A stretch of 64,000 nucleotides of DNA, taken from NCBI GenBank assembly GCA_019186825.1, contig JABARP010000006.1, forward strand, positions 120,487-184,486, in the 5' to 3' direction. The notes beneath the pieces are model-generated. The model made no database searches, had not been told where the DNA came from, and saw only the letters and a program-made list of their open reading frames with translations. This DNA comes from Pyrinomonadaceae bacterium (GTDB lineage: Bacteria > Acidobacteriota > Blastocatellia > Pyrinomonadales > Pyrinomonadaceae). Position 1 is the stretch's first letter; every line of letters begins with the position of its first letter. Made by a program: the position numbers and the translations under genes. This document shows, piece by piece, positions 9,301-18,308 of this stretch.

Positions 9301-12120
9301 ATGGCACGTCTCAAGGTCTTTTCGATATTGTTGTTCATTGTCTTTGGCATTGCCGCATATTTAAGTACGCCGAGCGGTTCCGCTGCGAAGGCGTTTCGCG
9401 GGGAAGTCCCGGCGGCTCCAACGGGCGTAAATGCGAGCGACAATTGGTACATAAACAAGGTTGGGCTTCGTTGGGATACGATCCGAGGGGCAACGGTTTA
9501 CCGCATTTTCCGAAATACCGTGAATGATCCTTCGACCGCGACCGACGTCGGCACGACGGCAGCAAACCTCTTCTTTGATACCACTGCCGCGGTCGGCCAA
9601 CCTTATTACTATTGGGTGCGTGCCGAAAACAGCTCGGGGCAGAGCTTGCTTGGAGCTCCTGACCTCGGCACGCGTGCAAACGGAAATTTCCCGGGCAGCA
9701 CGTTCCCGCCGCTCGAACCGCCACTCGAATCTCCGGAAAATCCTGTTACGGCCGCCAAGGCCTATTTGGGCAAAACGCTCTTTTGGGACGAGCAGCTTTC
9801 ATCGACCAAAACCGTCGCGTGCGGCACATGCCATCGTCCGGCAAGGGGCGGTTCGGACCCGCGAACGGATGTGTTTGATAACAGGTCGCGTAATCCCGGA
9901 CCGGACAATACGTTCGGCACGGTGGACGATATCTTCGGTTCGCCGGGCGTCATTCAGAACAACGCCGACGGAACGTATTCTTACAATGCATTGTTCGGCT
10001 TTCGCGAGCAGGTTACGAACCGCAAGTCACCGTCGTATCTGAACGCAGCATATTCTCCGCAGGGCATATTTTGGGACGGCCGGGCAAGCAACGAATTTCG
10101 CGACCCGATCACAAATCAGGTCGTCATCCCGCTCATTGCCTCACTTGAGAGCCAGGCACTCGGCCCGCCGGTCTCTACCGCCGAGATGGGGCATGCCGGA
10201 CGTGACTGGAATCAGGTTGCCGCTCGGGTTCAGGTCTCAAAACCTCTTGCCCTTGCGAGCAACATCCCGACCGCGCTAAAGACCTGGATCGGCGATCGTA
10301 CTTACGAAGAGCTTTTTCAAGAAGCTTTCGGTTCGCCGAATGTAACCCCGACGAGGATCGCGATGGCCATTGCGACCCACGAAAGGACGCTCTTCTCTGA
10401 CCAGACTCCGCTGGACAAGGCAGTTGCGGGCATTGAACCGCTCACCGCAAGCGAAGCACACGGGCAGCAGGTCTTTGAAATGAACAACTGTGCCGCGTGC
10501 CATTTGAGCTCGCTCCTTTCGGATCAGGCATTTCACAATATCGGCGTCCGGCCGCAGCCAGAAGATCCGGGCAGATTTGCGGTTACTGGGCAGGAGATCG
10601 ACAGAAGTGCGTTCAAGACGCCCGGGCTTCGAAACGTCGAATTGCGTTTTCCGTATATGCACAACGGACGCTTCGGTTCGATCGAGGACGTTATTGAGTT
10701 CTATCGACGCGGCGGTGACTTTGACGCACCGAATGTTGATCACGAGCAGATCCATCCTTTGAATCTTACGAACGAGGAGCGCGCCGATCTTGCGGCATTC
10801 CTAAAGCGTCCGCTGACCGATGAGCGCGTCCGCAATGAGCTGCCGCCATTCGATCGGCCGCAGCTTTTCACGGAATCTGATCGCTTCCCGCAGATCACGG
10901 GCACCGGTCGCCCGGGAACAGGCGGCGTAATGCCTGAGGTCGCCGTAAATTCACCCGGCTTGCTCGGGAATCAGACCTTCACGGTCGGTGTTTCAAGAGG
11001 CATCGGCGGCGGACAGGCGTATCTCGTGATCGATGCAACGGATCCCGGTGTCGGTGCGTCGATTCCCGCGGGCGGCTCTTTCCTCTATCGGAATATCGCG
11101 TTGACGGGAAGCGGAGCAGGTACGGGCTACGGCTCGACAGTTTTCCCGATCCCGAATAACCCGAACCTGATCGGACAGACGCTTTACGGGCGTTGGTACG
11201 TTGTCGATCCTGGTGCGGCTAACGGATTTTCCGTGAGCAGATTGTTCTCGTTCAAGGTGTTTTCCGCCGATTCCGCGACGCCGCATTCCGCGATGTTCGA
11301 TTTTGATGGTGACGGGAAGACGGATGTGAGTGTGTATCGGCCATCGAATAACGTCTGGTATCTGCAGCGTTCGACGGCAGGGTTCACGGCGTATCAGTTC
11401 GGTGCGGCAGGCGACAAGATGGTGCCTGCTGACTTTACGGGTGACGGTAAGACCGATGTTGCGATGTATCGGCCGAGCACTGGAACGTGGTACATACTCC
11501 GTAGCGAAGATCTTACGCTAACGGTCGCACCCTTTGGTATCTCGACGGACATCCCGACGCCCGGTGATTTCGACGGCGACGGGAAGGCTGACATGGCGGT
11601 ATATCGTCCTGACGCACAGGGGACGTTCTACATACAGCGTTCTACACAGGGCTTTACGGCCGTACAGTTCGGGCTTGCAGGCGACAGGCCGACCACAGCG
11701 GATTTCGATGGCGACGGCAAGGCAGATATTGCCGTATATCGTCCTTCAACGGGCGTCTGGTATAGGTTCAATTCGTCGAACGGAGCGTTCTGGGCCGCAC
11801 AGTTCGGAGCCGCAGGCGACAAGATCGTGCCTGCCGACTACACAGGCGACGGCAAGACGGACCTGGCGGTGTATCGGCCATCGACAGGCTTCTGGTATGT
11901 ACTTAGAAGCGAGAACGATACGGCATACGGTGCACCGTTTGGCATCGCGACGGACATCCCTGCAGCAGGTGACTACGATGGTGACGGCAAGGCAGACCTC
12001 GCGGTCTATAGACCCGATGCACAAGGCCTGTTCTACATACTCGGCACAAGTGCAGGGTTCTCGGTCGTGCCGTTCGGCCTTGCAGGCGACACACCGGCCC
12101 CAAGTGCGTATGTGAACTAG
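9301..12120 (+). CDS. Di-haem cytochrome c peroxidase with Fn3-like domain and six VCBS repeats
   Basis: Exported fusion protein of 939 residues. Order: signal peptide (about 1-29), fibronectin-III-like domain (PAAPTGVNAS onward, about 37-125), a di-haem peroxidase/MauG-type domain (about 145-530) and a C-terminal stalk of six FG-GAP/VCBS units (about 665-937). Haem sites are CGTCH (Cys174, Cys177, His178) and CAACH (Cys397, Cys400, His401). The peroxidase domain has usual CCP features such as SPSYLNAAY, IFWDGRAS and FKTPGLRNVELRFPYMHNGRF. The family reduces hydrogen peroxide or makes oxidative modifications. Each DFDGDGKTD unit resembles integrin-type calcium-binding loops. ATG at 9301 is preferred because TTAGG lies just upstream. 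It ends at a strong terminator. Confidence 0.93.
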   Translation: MARLKVFSILLFIVFGIAAYLSTPSGSAAKAFRGEVPAAPTGVNASDNWYINKVGLRWDTIRGATVYRIFRNTVNDPSTATDVGTTAANLFFDTTAAVGQPYYYWVRAENSSGQSLLGAPDLGTRANGNFPGSTFPPLEPPLESPENPVTAAKAYLGKTLFWDEQLSSTKTVACGTCHRPARGGSDPRTDVFDNRSRNPGPDNTFGTVDDIFGSPGVIQNNADGTYSYNALFGFREQVTNRKSPSYLNAAYSPQGIFWDGRASNEFRDPITNQVVIPLIASLESQALGPPVSTAEMGHAGRDWNQVAARVQVSKPLALASNIPTALKTWIGDRTYEELFQEAFGSPNVTPTRIAMAIATHERTLFSDQTPLDKAVAGIEPLTASEAHGQQVFEMNNCAACHLSSLLSDQAFHNIGVRPQPEDPGRFAVTGQEIDRSAFKTPGLRNVELRFPYMHNGRFGSIEDVIEFYRRGGDFDAPNVDHEQIHPLNLTNEERADLAAFLKRPLTDERVRNELPPFDRPQLFTESDRFPQITGTGRPGTGGVMPEVAVNSPGLLGNQTFTVGVSRGIGGGQAYLVIDATDPGVGASIPAGGSFLYRNIALTGSGAGTGYGSTVFPIPNNPNLIGQTLYGRWYVVDPGAANGFSVSRLFSFKVFSADSATPHSAMFDFDGDGKTDVSVYRPSNNVWYLQRSTAGFTAYQFGAAGDKMVPADFTGDGKTDVAMYRPSTGTWYILRSEDLTLTVAPFGISTDIPTPGDFDGDGKADMAVYRPDAQGTFYIQRSTQGFTAVQFGLAGDRPTTADFDGDGKADIAVYRPSTGVWYRFNSSNGAFWAAQFGAAGDKIVPADYTGDGKTDLAVYRPSTGFWYVLRSENDTAYGAPFGIATDIPAAGDYDGDGKADLAVYRPDAQGLFYILGTSAGFSVVPFGLAGDTPAPSAYVN
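11299..12108 (+). repeat. Six VCBS/FG-GAP coding repeats with a 405-bp higher-order period
   Basis: Six units begin at 11299, 11431, 11566, 11701, 11836 and 11971, the last five spaced exactly 135 bases (45 residues). Each opens D(F/Y)xGDGK(T/A)D and contains YRP. Units 2-3 match units 5-6 and unit 1 matches unit 4 in their distinguishing residues (for example GDKMVPAD/GDKIVPAD, FGIxTDIP, VYRPDAQG). The array is therefore a duplicated three-unit block with a 405-bp period. Confidence 0.9.
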
Positions 12121-12144
12121 GATCCGAAAGGAACTAGAACAACA

Positions 12145-12178
12145 AAAAAGGCGGTTCCGCATTCGGAACCGCCTTTTT
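12145..12178. terminator. Bidirectional Rho-independent terminator
   Basis: A perfect 15-bp stem: 12145-12159 (AAAAAGGCGGTTCCG), four-base loop CATT, then its complement at 12164-12178 ending TTTTT. Because of the flanking A and T runs it can act on both strands. It lies between the convergent peroxidase (stop 12120) and beta-propeller (stop 12198) genes. Confidence 0.95.
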
Positions 12179-12197
12179 CTTGACCGCCTGAAGGTAA

Positions 12198-13601
12198 CTA
12201 TCTTCGCGAGCCGCTGAATCCGGCCGGTGCTGTCTCGGTAATGTCGAAGTCGGTTACGTTGCCGCTCGGCGTCAGTGATGCGGGCGAGAAAGCGGCGAGT
12301 TTTGACTGTACGGTGATCGTGTACGACCGGTTTGAGAGCACGTTCTCGAAGGAATAGTATCCGAGAGAATTGCTAAGTGTTGATGCTGTGAAACCATTCG
12401 GGCCATCGATCGTAACGCGGGCGTACGCGACGGCCGATCCATTCGCCTTCAGGATCCTACCTCCGATCGAGATCGGTGCAGAAGCTGCAGCATACGGAAC
12501 GTAAACGATGCCGGAGTTAGAACCTGCGGTTCCCATCGTGTTTGCAGGGAGCACGGTCGCACCGGAGAGAACGCCGGTCGAAGTATCGACCACGAATTTT
12601 GTGATATTTCGAGAACCTGCGTTAACGACGTAAAGGTATGTGCCCGCGGTGTTGTAGGCCGCTGCAAGCGAGGTCGACCCGGACGTCCCGAACGGGGAAC
12701 CGGCGACGGTCGTCAAGGTCGTGGCTGCTCCGGATCCGCCGATGGCGGCAGACACGGCGTAAGCGCGCGTGCGATTCGGCAGGATCAGAAAGTTTCCGTT
12801 CGGATGAACCTTTGCGACCGACGCAAAACCTGTTTCGCCGTAAGCAAATGGGCTGCCGGTGACCGCGGTCGGGACCCCGGAAGCGAGTGTGTAAGCACGG
12901 ACAACGGCCTGGCGTGAGCCAAAGACCCACAACCTTCCTGTCGAGTCAACATCGACCGGCACGGGATTGCTTGCTCCGGAATCGAACGGATTGCCTGCGA
13001 TCGCGGTCATTTCGCCCGTTGATGCGTTGATCGTGTAGCCGGCAAAAAAGTTGCCGCTATTGCCGCCGGCGTAATAGTAAGTCCCGTCAGGCGATAAAGC
13101 GGATGCGGCCGGACTAACGCCGGTCGGAAGAGCATAGGGGCTGCCCGGAGCAGGTGTTGCCGATGTCGGCGTGATCACGAAGCTAGCGAACGAATCTGCC
13201 CCGACGATCAATGGGGAGCCAGATGGATGGACCTTCAGCGTACGTTGACTCGCAACCGAAGTGATCGGCGAGAATGGAGCGGGCGTAAGTGCACCTGTTG
13301 CCTGATCAACGGAATAGACCGAAATGTTTGACGAGCCTCGGTTTGCGACGTAGAGAAATTTATTGACCGGATCGAACGCGATATGTTCGAGATTGGTATT
13401 CCCGCCGCCGTTGAACCCGGTTGCGATCGGGAATCCGCTGAGGAGTGTCAATTCGCCTGTCGCATCATCGGCAGAAAAGCCGTAGAGCATATTTCCCGCC
13501 GCATCGTCGACGACCGAGTAAACAAATCCGGCGTGAGCAAACAATGCAGAGCCGAGGAATAGAAATAAAACAAGACAAAACGAAACTATCGAAAAACGCA
13601 T
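12198..13601 (-). CDS. Secreted lactonase-type beta-propeller with C-terminal carboxypeptidase-regulatory-like module
   Basis: 467-residue exported protein. A signal peptide (MRFSIVSFCLVLFLFLGSALFAHA) precedes about 345 residues of blade-like repeats such as YVANRGSSNISVYSVDQATGAL and YVVNAGSRNITKFVVDTSTGVL, the pattern of the 6-phosphogluconolactonase-like seven-bladed propeller family. Whether it has lactonase activity cannot be judged. From about residue 375 there is an Ig-like carboxypeptidase-regulatory (CarboxypepD_reg) module: ISIGGRILKANGSAVAYARV and SLGYYSFENV. The same type of module ends the proteins at 41656 and 56182. AAGGAGG four bases before ATG gives a strong start. It converges on the terminator at 12145. 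Confidence 0.88.
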   Translation of the reverse strand: MRFSIVSFCLVLFLFLGSALFAHAGFVYSVVDDAAGNMLYGFSADDATGELTLLSGFPIATGFNGGGNTNLEHIAFDPVNKFLYVANRGSSNISVYSVDQATGALTPAPFSPITSVASQRTLKVHPSGSPLIVGADSFASFVITPTSATPAPGSPYALPTGVSPAASALSPDGTYYYAGGNSGNFFAGYTINASTGEMTAIAGNPFDSGASNPVPVDVDSTGRLWVFGSRQAVVRAYTLASGVPTAVTGSPFAYGETGFASVAKVHPNGNFLILPNRTRAYAVSAAIGGSGAATTLTTVAGSPFGTSGSTSLAAAYNTAGTYLYVVNAGSRNITKFVVDTSTGVLSGATVLPANTMGTAGSNSGIVYVPYAAASAPISIGGRILKANGSAVAYARVTIDGPNGFTASTLSNSLGYYSFENVLSNRSYTITVQSKLAAFSPASLTPSGNVTDFDITETAPAGFSGSRR

Positions 13602-13715
13602 ACGTCCTCCTTGAAAAATGCGAGAGTGATATTTATATCGACAGTCAGATTATAGGATTTGCAAAAGATGCGGACAAACCGCATCGCTCGATTACATAGA
13701 TATGCGCAAAGAGGA

Positions 13716-13749
13716 AACGCTCCGCACGAATTTTTCCGTACGGAGCGTT
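13716..13749 (-). terminator. Probable terminator of nrdJ
   Basis: 13716-13728 (AACGCTCCGCACG) pairs with 13737-13749 (CGTACGGAGCGTT), a 13-base stem with one non-Watson-Crick position and an eight-base loop. On the minus strand it is followed by TTTCCTCTTTG. It starts 24 bases after the nrdJ stop. Confidence 0.7.
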
Positions 13750-13772
13750 CAAAGATCGTTGGCCTCTTACTG

Positions 13773-16292
13773 CTATTTACATTTTGAGTAGCCGCAATCA
13801 CGGCACGCGTCACAGCCCGAGACATGTTCGAGCTGGCCGCTGCACTCAGGGCATTTTGAGACCATCGAGGACATTGAGGGTGAATTCTCAGTTGCGCCGG
13901 CCTTACCGATCGCGCGTTCCGATTCCGGAAGATTACGGAGCCGTCGGTCGACGAGCAGGAGGCATTCAGCGACGGCCTGTTCAGGCGAAGTAAGCAGGCG
14001 TTCGTTGAACCAAACGGCGTGGGTCGCGATCACCTTGTTAAGGCTGCTTGCGACCTCATTCACATCGAACCCACCACGCAGCATCTTGGATGCGAGCAAT
14101 CCGACGCCTGCCGAGATCGGACCGGCAACAAAGACCTCGAGGATCCGAGTGCCGTCGTGATTGACAGTTACATAAAGATTCTGCCCTTCGAACGGAATGC
14201 GCCAGGTCGAACCCTGTAGTTCGCGCGGACGGTCGATACGAGTGCCTTCATGAACTACGGACGCGGATTCTTTTGCCGCTGCAAACTCGGTTGCGGCCTC
14301 GGCATCGGCCGAAGAGGTTGTTTCGGGCTGAGCCGCCATGGCGTTTAGGACCTGGCCCTCGCGGCTGCCGTCGCGATAGTAACTGACCGCCTTGCAACCG
14401 AGCTTTCGCGCAAGGTGGTATAGCTCATCGACGGATTGGACGGTGTCGTCCTTTGCTCCGTTGCAGGTTTTCGAGATGGCGTTATCGACGTGCTTTTGTG
14501 CGGCACCGAGGACGCGAACATGCTGTTCGGATGTGATGTTCATCGCCGAGATGAAGTGCGGCGGAAGCTCCGACTCATGCTCGACAACGTATTCGGCCGC
14601 AGCTTCGATCGATGCCTGATCGGTCTGGTCAACGCGCAGGCCGAGGGCTTCGGCCGCCGGCGAATGAACGTAGGTGCGAGTGCCAAGCGTGTCGCGGCGT
14701 ACATATGCCCACGAGAAATTCGGCTCAATGCCGGACGACGTTTCTGCAACAAGCGAGATCGTGCCTGTCGGGGCGATCGTCGTAACCTCATAGTTACGCG
14801 GAGTCAGCGGGATATCGCGCGAGATGCCTACATCGTCGTAGAGGAACTTCTCATACGCTTCACGGTTCGCCTCAAACTCCGGGAACGTGCCTTTGGTGCG
14901 GCCGAGCTCGAGGCTTGCGAGCCACGATTCGCGACGGACAAATCCCATTACCTGTTCCATCAACCTCATCGAATCATCCGAACCGTAAGTTACGCCAAGA
15001 CGCAGGCAGAGATCTGCAAAGCCCATGATCCCGAGGCCGACCGGGCGAGTGCGTTTTACGACATCATCGATCGCCGGCAGAGGGAAGTGTCCCGCATCGA
15101 CGACGTTATCGAGGAAACGCGTGCAGATATGCGTAACGCGAGCAAGCGATTCCCAATCGACGTAGCCGCCGCCGTCATCGAGCGGTTTGTAGAATTTGGC
15201 GACATCGATCGAACCTAAGTTGCACGAATTGTTGAAATGCAGTTGCTGTTCTCCACACGGATTGCACGCGTAGATCGGTCCCATCGATGCCTTAAGGTGG
15301 TTGTGACGGTTTACCTCGTCAATGAAGATGATCCCGGGCTCGGCATATTTGTGGGCTGCACCGATGATGCGGTTCCAGATATCGGGCGCAAAGACCATTC
15401 CGGGCATCGGCGGTTCTTCGATCACGCAATCAGAAAGATCTGCGGTCTCAAATGCGAGCTTGTCCGCGAAGCTTGCCGGTGTGCCGTCCGGACGGCGATA
15501 GACGGCGTAATCGCCGCCGGTTACGGGATCGTGCACGGCTTGTGTCCACGGTTCGCCGTCGAACTCGGTCTGGAACCACGTGCCGCTGTCAACGGCATCC
15601 ATAAAGAGGTCGGTAACGGTCACCGAAATGTTGAAATTCGTCAAACTCGTCTGATCATTCTTCGCGTGAATGAAACGCAGGATGTCGGGATGAGCGACGG
15701 CAAGAATTCCCATGTTCGCACCGCGACGGACACCGCCTTGCTTTACGACCTCTGTCGTCTGGTTGACGATGTTCATGAAGCTCACAGGGCCGGATGCCAC
15801 GCCACGCGTCGAATTGACCATCGCTCCCGCGGGGCGAAGGAATTCATACGTCATTCCGGTGCCGCCGCCGGTCTGATGAATGATCGCCACGTCGCGTGCG
15901 TGTTCCATGATCCCGTCGATCGAGTCCGGTACGTTCAGGACAAAGCAGGCAGCCAACTGACCCTTTGGCTTGCCGGCGTTGACGAGACACGGCGTGTTAG
16001 GAATGAATTCGCGGGCGAGCATTACCGCGGACATTTCGTTGTAGAACCAATGCTGTTCGCCGGGGTTCTTCTCTGCCTTTGAAACGTGTCCAACGACACG
16101 TCTGACGATATCTTCCCAGGTCTCGATCGGTTCACCGTGTTCGTTCCTAAGCGAATAGCGCTTAGCAACGACCTTTTGGGCGTTCAGCCCAAGCGGTTCA
16201 AAACGTCTTGCCGGTCTTGCCGCGCTTGCTGAGGTTCCTGTCTGTTCGTTATCGCTGACGCTGCCTGTGGATTGTTCAAGGAATATGCTCAT
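13773..16292 (-). CDS. nrdJ: Adenosylcobalamin-dependent (class II) ribonucleotide reductase
   Basis: Class II ribonucleotide reductase, 839 residues, making deoxyribonucleotides with adenosylcobalamin as radical source and therefore oxygen-independent. Visible features include [12 protein letters not shown] and [10 protein letters not shown] with the first active-site Cys, [29 protein letters not shown] with the NPCGE motif, and [20 protein letters not shown]. The C-terminus carries a Cys-rich tail ([20 protein letters not shown]) containing the electron-relay/zinc-like motif of this subfamily. ATG at 16292 is chosen; a longer frame adds 27 residues lacking family character. No separate small subunit is seen, as expected. 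An NrdR-box-like dyad and a good promoter lie upstream. Confidence 0.96.
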   Translation of the reverse strand: MSIFLEQSTGSVSDNEQTGTSASAARPARRFEPLGLNAQKVVAKRYSLRNEHGEPIETWEDIVRRVVGHVSKAEKNPGEQHWFYNEMSAVMLAREFIPNTPCLVNAGKPKGQLAACFVLNVPDSIDGIMEHARDVAIIHQTGGGTGMTYEFLRPAGAMVNSTRGVASGPVSFMNIVNQTTEVVKQGGVRRGANMGILAVAHPDILRFIHAKNDQTSLTNFNISVTVTDLFMDAVDSGTWFQTEFDGEPWTQAVHDPVTGGDYAVYRRPDGTPASFADKLAFETADLSDCVIEEPPMPGMVFAPDIWNRIIGAAHKYAEPGIIFIDEVNRHNHLKASMGPIYACNPCGEQQLHFNNSCNLGSIDVAKFYKPLDDGGGYVDWESLARVTHICTRFLDNVVDAGHFPLPAIDDVVKRTRPVGLGIMGFADLCLRLGVTYGSDDSMRLMEQVMGFVRRESWLASLELGRTKGTFPEFEANREAYEKFLYDDVGISRDIPLTPRNYEVTTIAPTGTISLVAETSSGIEPNFSWAYVRRDTLGTRTYVHSPAAEALGLRVDQTDQASIEAAAEYVVEHESELPPHFISAMNITSEQHVRVLGAAQKHVDNAISKTCNGAKDDTVQSVDELYHLARKLGCKAVSYYRDGSREGQVLNAMAAQPETTSSADAEAATEFAAAKESASVVHEGTRIDRPRELQGSTWRIPFEGQNLYVTVNHDGTRILEVFVAGPISAGVGLLASKMLRGGFDVNEVASSLNKVIATHAVWFNERLLTSPEQAVAECLLLVDRRLRNLPESERAIGKAGATENSPSMSSMVSKCPECSGQLEHVSGCDACRDCGYSKCK

Positions 16293-16457
16293 AATTTTTT
16301 GGTCAGAGGCCTCTTTGGGGCTGAAAGGGGCTGATGATTCTGTTGGATAAGGTGATTTTATCACCCAAACCAATCAAACCGAAGCCCTATCTGTTGTTCA
16401 ATTTGTTATCGAGTCGCGAATTTTTTCGGGACGCTTTTTTAAGAAAGCGTAGGAGTT

Positions 16458-16485
16458 ATTATCTACCATTTTCGCAAAGTGTCAA
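16458..16485 (-). promoter_or_regulatory. Sigma-70-type promoter of nrdJ
   Basis: On the minus strand, TTGACA (16480-16485) and GATAAT (16458-16463) are separated by 16 bases. The -35 box is perfect and the -10 box differs from TATAAT at two positions. It points toward nrdJ and predicts transcription starting near 16451. Confidence 0.7.
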
Positions 16486-16495
16486 GGAGAAATTC

Positions 16496-16511
16496 ACACA
16501 ATATCTTGTGG
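16496..16511. promoter_or_regulatory. Candidate NrdR box
   Basis: ACACAATATCTTGTGG matches the known NrdR-box consensus (acaCwAtATaTwGtgt) at 14 of 16 positions and has a perfect CACAA/TTGTG dyad. It sits about ten bases upstream of the nrdJ -35 box. NrdR boxes usually occur in pairs about 31-32 bp apart; no convincing partner was found. Confidence 0.65.
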
Positions 16512-16595
16512 CAGGCGAATAAGTTGCATACAACAAAATGCGACAAGCGGTCATCGGGTTGACACCCGCTCTGTAAACGATTGAAACTAAAAGAG

Positions 16596-17489
16596 ATGGA
16601 TAAATTGATACACGGAACTGCCGCGAACGACACCGTCAGGGTCGTCGCTGCGGTCGCCACAAGAACTGTTGAAGAGGTTGTCGCACGCCACCGACTTTCG
16701 CCGACGGCAACTGCCGCTCTGGGTCGAACTTTGATCGGGGCAGCGCTGCTCGGTGCCACTCAAAAGGATTTCGACCGGCTGACGATCAAGCTCGAATCCG
16801 ACGGCCCGATCGGCGGAATTGTCGCCGAAGCTAGACCGAACGGAGCCTTGCGCGGTTATGTCAAGAACGGCCTTACTGATCTTCCCGCGAACGGGAACGG
16901 AAAATTCGACGTTGGAGGCGCGGTCGGCTCAGGAATGTTTTTTGTGATACGCGAATCCGGGTTCGAACTCGGGCTTCATAATGCTCCTTACGTTGGTTCG
17001 GTGCCTATACAGACGGGTGAGATCGGTGACGATCTCGCGTTCTATCTTGCAAAGTCCGAGCAGATACCTTCGGCGGTCCTGTTGGGCGTCTTATTGAAGA
17101 ACACCGAGCCGTTCGTTGCCGCTGCGGGCGGCGTGCTTGTACAAATGCTGCCGGGAGCGAATGAGCATATCATTACGATGATCGAAGATACGATCGCTCA
17201 CGCTCCGCATCTTACGTCGGTGATCGGCGAAGGTGCCGGCCCCGAAGAGTTGGCCGAACTCGTCCTCGGTGAGATCGAATTCAAGAAACTTGGCGAACGT
17301 GAGATCAGATTTGAATGTACCTGCTCACACGAAAAAGCTCTCACGATGATCGAAGCACTCGGTGCGGACGACGTTCGCTCGATGCTTGAGGAAGATACGG
17401 GTGCCTCGATGGCCTGCGGTTTCTGCAGCTCGAATTACAAGATCTCGGCGGCTGAACTCGCTGCGATACTCGAAAGGCTTTCCTCTTAA
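16596..17489 (+). CDS. hslO: Redox-regulated chaperone Hsp33
   Basis: Hsp33 holdase chaperone, 297 residues, cytoplasmic, activated by oxidative unfolding that releases zinc and forms disulphides. The C-terminal redox switch is intact: CTC at 241-243 and CGFC at 274-277, i.e. CxC-X30-CxxC. The N-terminal domain has family segments such as LIGAALLGATQKD and LKLESDGPIGGIVAEA-like IKLESDGPIGGI. ATG at 16596 (MDKLIHGTA) is preferred over TTG at 16581 on family similarity. It is divergent from nrdJ, and its stop overlaps the stop of the convergent deacetylase gene by a few bases. Confidence 0.95.
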   Translation: MDKLIHGTAANDTVRVVAAVATRTVEEVVARHRLSPTATAALGRTLIGAALLGATQKDFDRLTIKLESDGPIGGIVAEARPNGALRGYVKNGLTDLPANGNGKFDVGGAVGSGMFFVIRESGFELGLHNAPYVGSVPIQTGEIGDDLAFYLAKSEQIPSAVLLGVLLKNTEPFVAAAGGVLVQMLPGANEHIITMIEDTIAHAPHLTSVIGEGAGPEELAELVLGEIEFKKLGEREIRFECTCSHEKALTMIEALGADDVRSMLEEDTGASMACGFCSSNYKISAAELAAILERLSS

Positions 17490-18193
17490 CCGAGGCCGGC
17501 GATCTTTCGTTTGAATCTGAAAAGAAAGCGGTCGTGCCGTAGGATCTCGGTGCGGTTCAACGCAAACAGATCGAGACCGGTTTCCTGCGAATAAACGGTT
17601 GTGAACGCGATCTGAAAACCCGAAGCTCGAACTGCCGCCTTTGCCGTTTCGTTAAAGAAGCCGGCAGGGTATGCGAAGCTCTCGCACGGTCTTTGAGTTA
17701 TATCCTCGATGATGGTTTTTGAGGTTTCGAGCTCCGTGTGAATGTCGTCAGCTTCCAGTTTGTGCAGATGCCGATGAGTGTGCGTGTGCGAACCGAATTC
17801 GATGCCTTCCCCAGACATCGCTCGAACGTCATCGACTGAAAGATGTTCGCGCGGGCCCTCGCCTTCTGCGACTACGAGATCGGTCGTTTTGTCGAGGCAC
17901 GAAGTTACGAGAAAGATCGTCGCTTTTGCACCGAAGCGCTGAAGTATCGGCAAGGCATTCGTGAAATTGTCCTTCCATCCGTCGTCAAACGTGATCGCGA
18001 CGGTTTGCTTTGGGAAATGCCCGTTCTCGCGAAAGTATGCTGCCATTTCGCTCGCTGTTGCGAACCTGAATCCGCGTTTTGAGAGCGTTTCGAGCTGTCG
18101 CGCGAATGCCTTCGGAGGCGTGAACGCTCCGCGGACCTTTACGTCCTCGGTCGGCAGGTCGATCTTGTGATACAGCAAAAAGGGCGAGGTCAT
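17486..18193 (-). CDS. Polysaccharide deacetylase (CE4/NodB family)
   Basis: 235-residue protein with a NodB-type metal-dependent deacetylase domain acting on N- or O-acetylated sugars. Motif 1 is TFDDGWKDN (Asp70, Asp71), motif 2 is the metal-binding SHTHTHRH (His136, His140) and motif 3 is FAYPAG near 173. The N-terminus FLLYHKI is the usual first strand. No signal peptide is evident from this start, so a cytoplasmic or membrane-peripheral role is possible. The frame stays open far upstream on the minus strand but there runs antisense to the prenyl synthase gene, so MTSPFLLYHK is the probable start; no Shine-Dalgarno sequence supports it. The substrate is unknown; the nearby EPS locus is suggestive only. 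Confidence 0.85.
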   Translation of the reverse strand: MTSPFLLYHKIDLPTEDVKVRGAFTPPKAFARQLETLSKRGFRFATASEMAAYFRENGHFPKQTVAITFDDGWKDNFTNALPILQRFGAKATIFLVTSCLDKTTDLVVAEGEGPREHLSVDDVRAMSGEGIEFGSHTHTHRHLHKLEADDIHTELETSKTIIEDITQRPCESFAYPAGFFNETAKAAVRASGFQIAFTTVYSQETGLDLFALNRTEILRHDRFLFRFKRKIAGLG

Positions 18194-18308
18194 CTGGATT
18201 CGGATTTTGACATAAGCGGGCCGAGCCTCAAAGCGAGACCACGAATATTGGATCGCCACGATTGAACTTGCAGTCAATAGTTTTGCATAATCGGAACCCG
18301 ACGCGAAG

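Larger units (their letters stand above)
16293..16595. other. Divergent nrdJ/hslO regulatory region
   Basis: 303 bases between divergent genes. The predicted nrdJ transcript would have a leader of roughly 155 bases containing two small hairpins: GGTGAT/ATCACC (16351-16365) and CGCTTT/AAAGCG (about 16433-16450). The leader lacks recognisable cobalamin-riboswitch elements. Near hslO, GTTGCAT and ATGCGAC (16523-16543) can pair. The promoter and NrdR box are listed separately. Confidence 0.6.

Noticed and set aside
11299..12108. CRISPR-like regular repeats
   Set aside because: The 135-bp period is a coding VCBS repeat in frame with the peroxidase gene, with no spacer structure.
14436..16082. Two long plus-strand ORFs (260 and 281 codons) opposite nrdJ
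   Set aside because: They lie entirely antisense to a well-conserved gene and have no recognisable domain; in this base composition the antisense frame is often open.
16293..16595. Cobalamin riboswitch before nrdJ
   Set aside because: No B12-box-like core or matching stems could be found in the leader.
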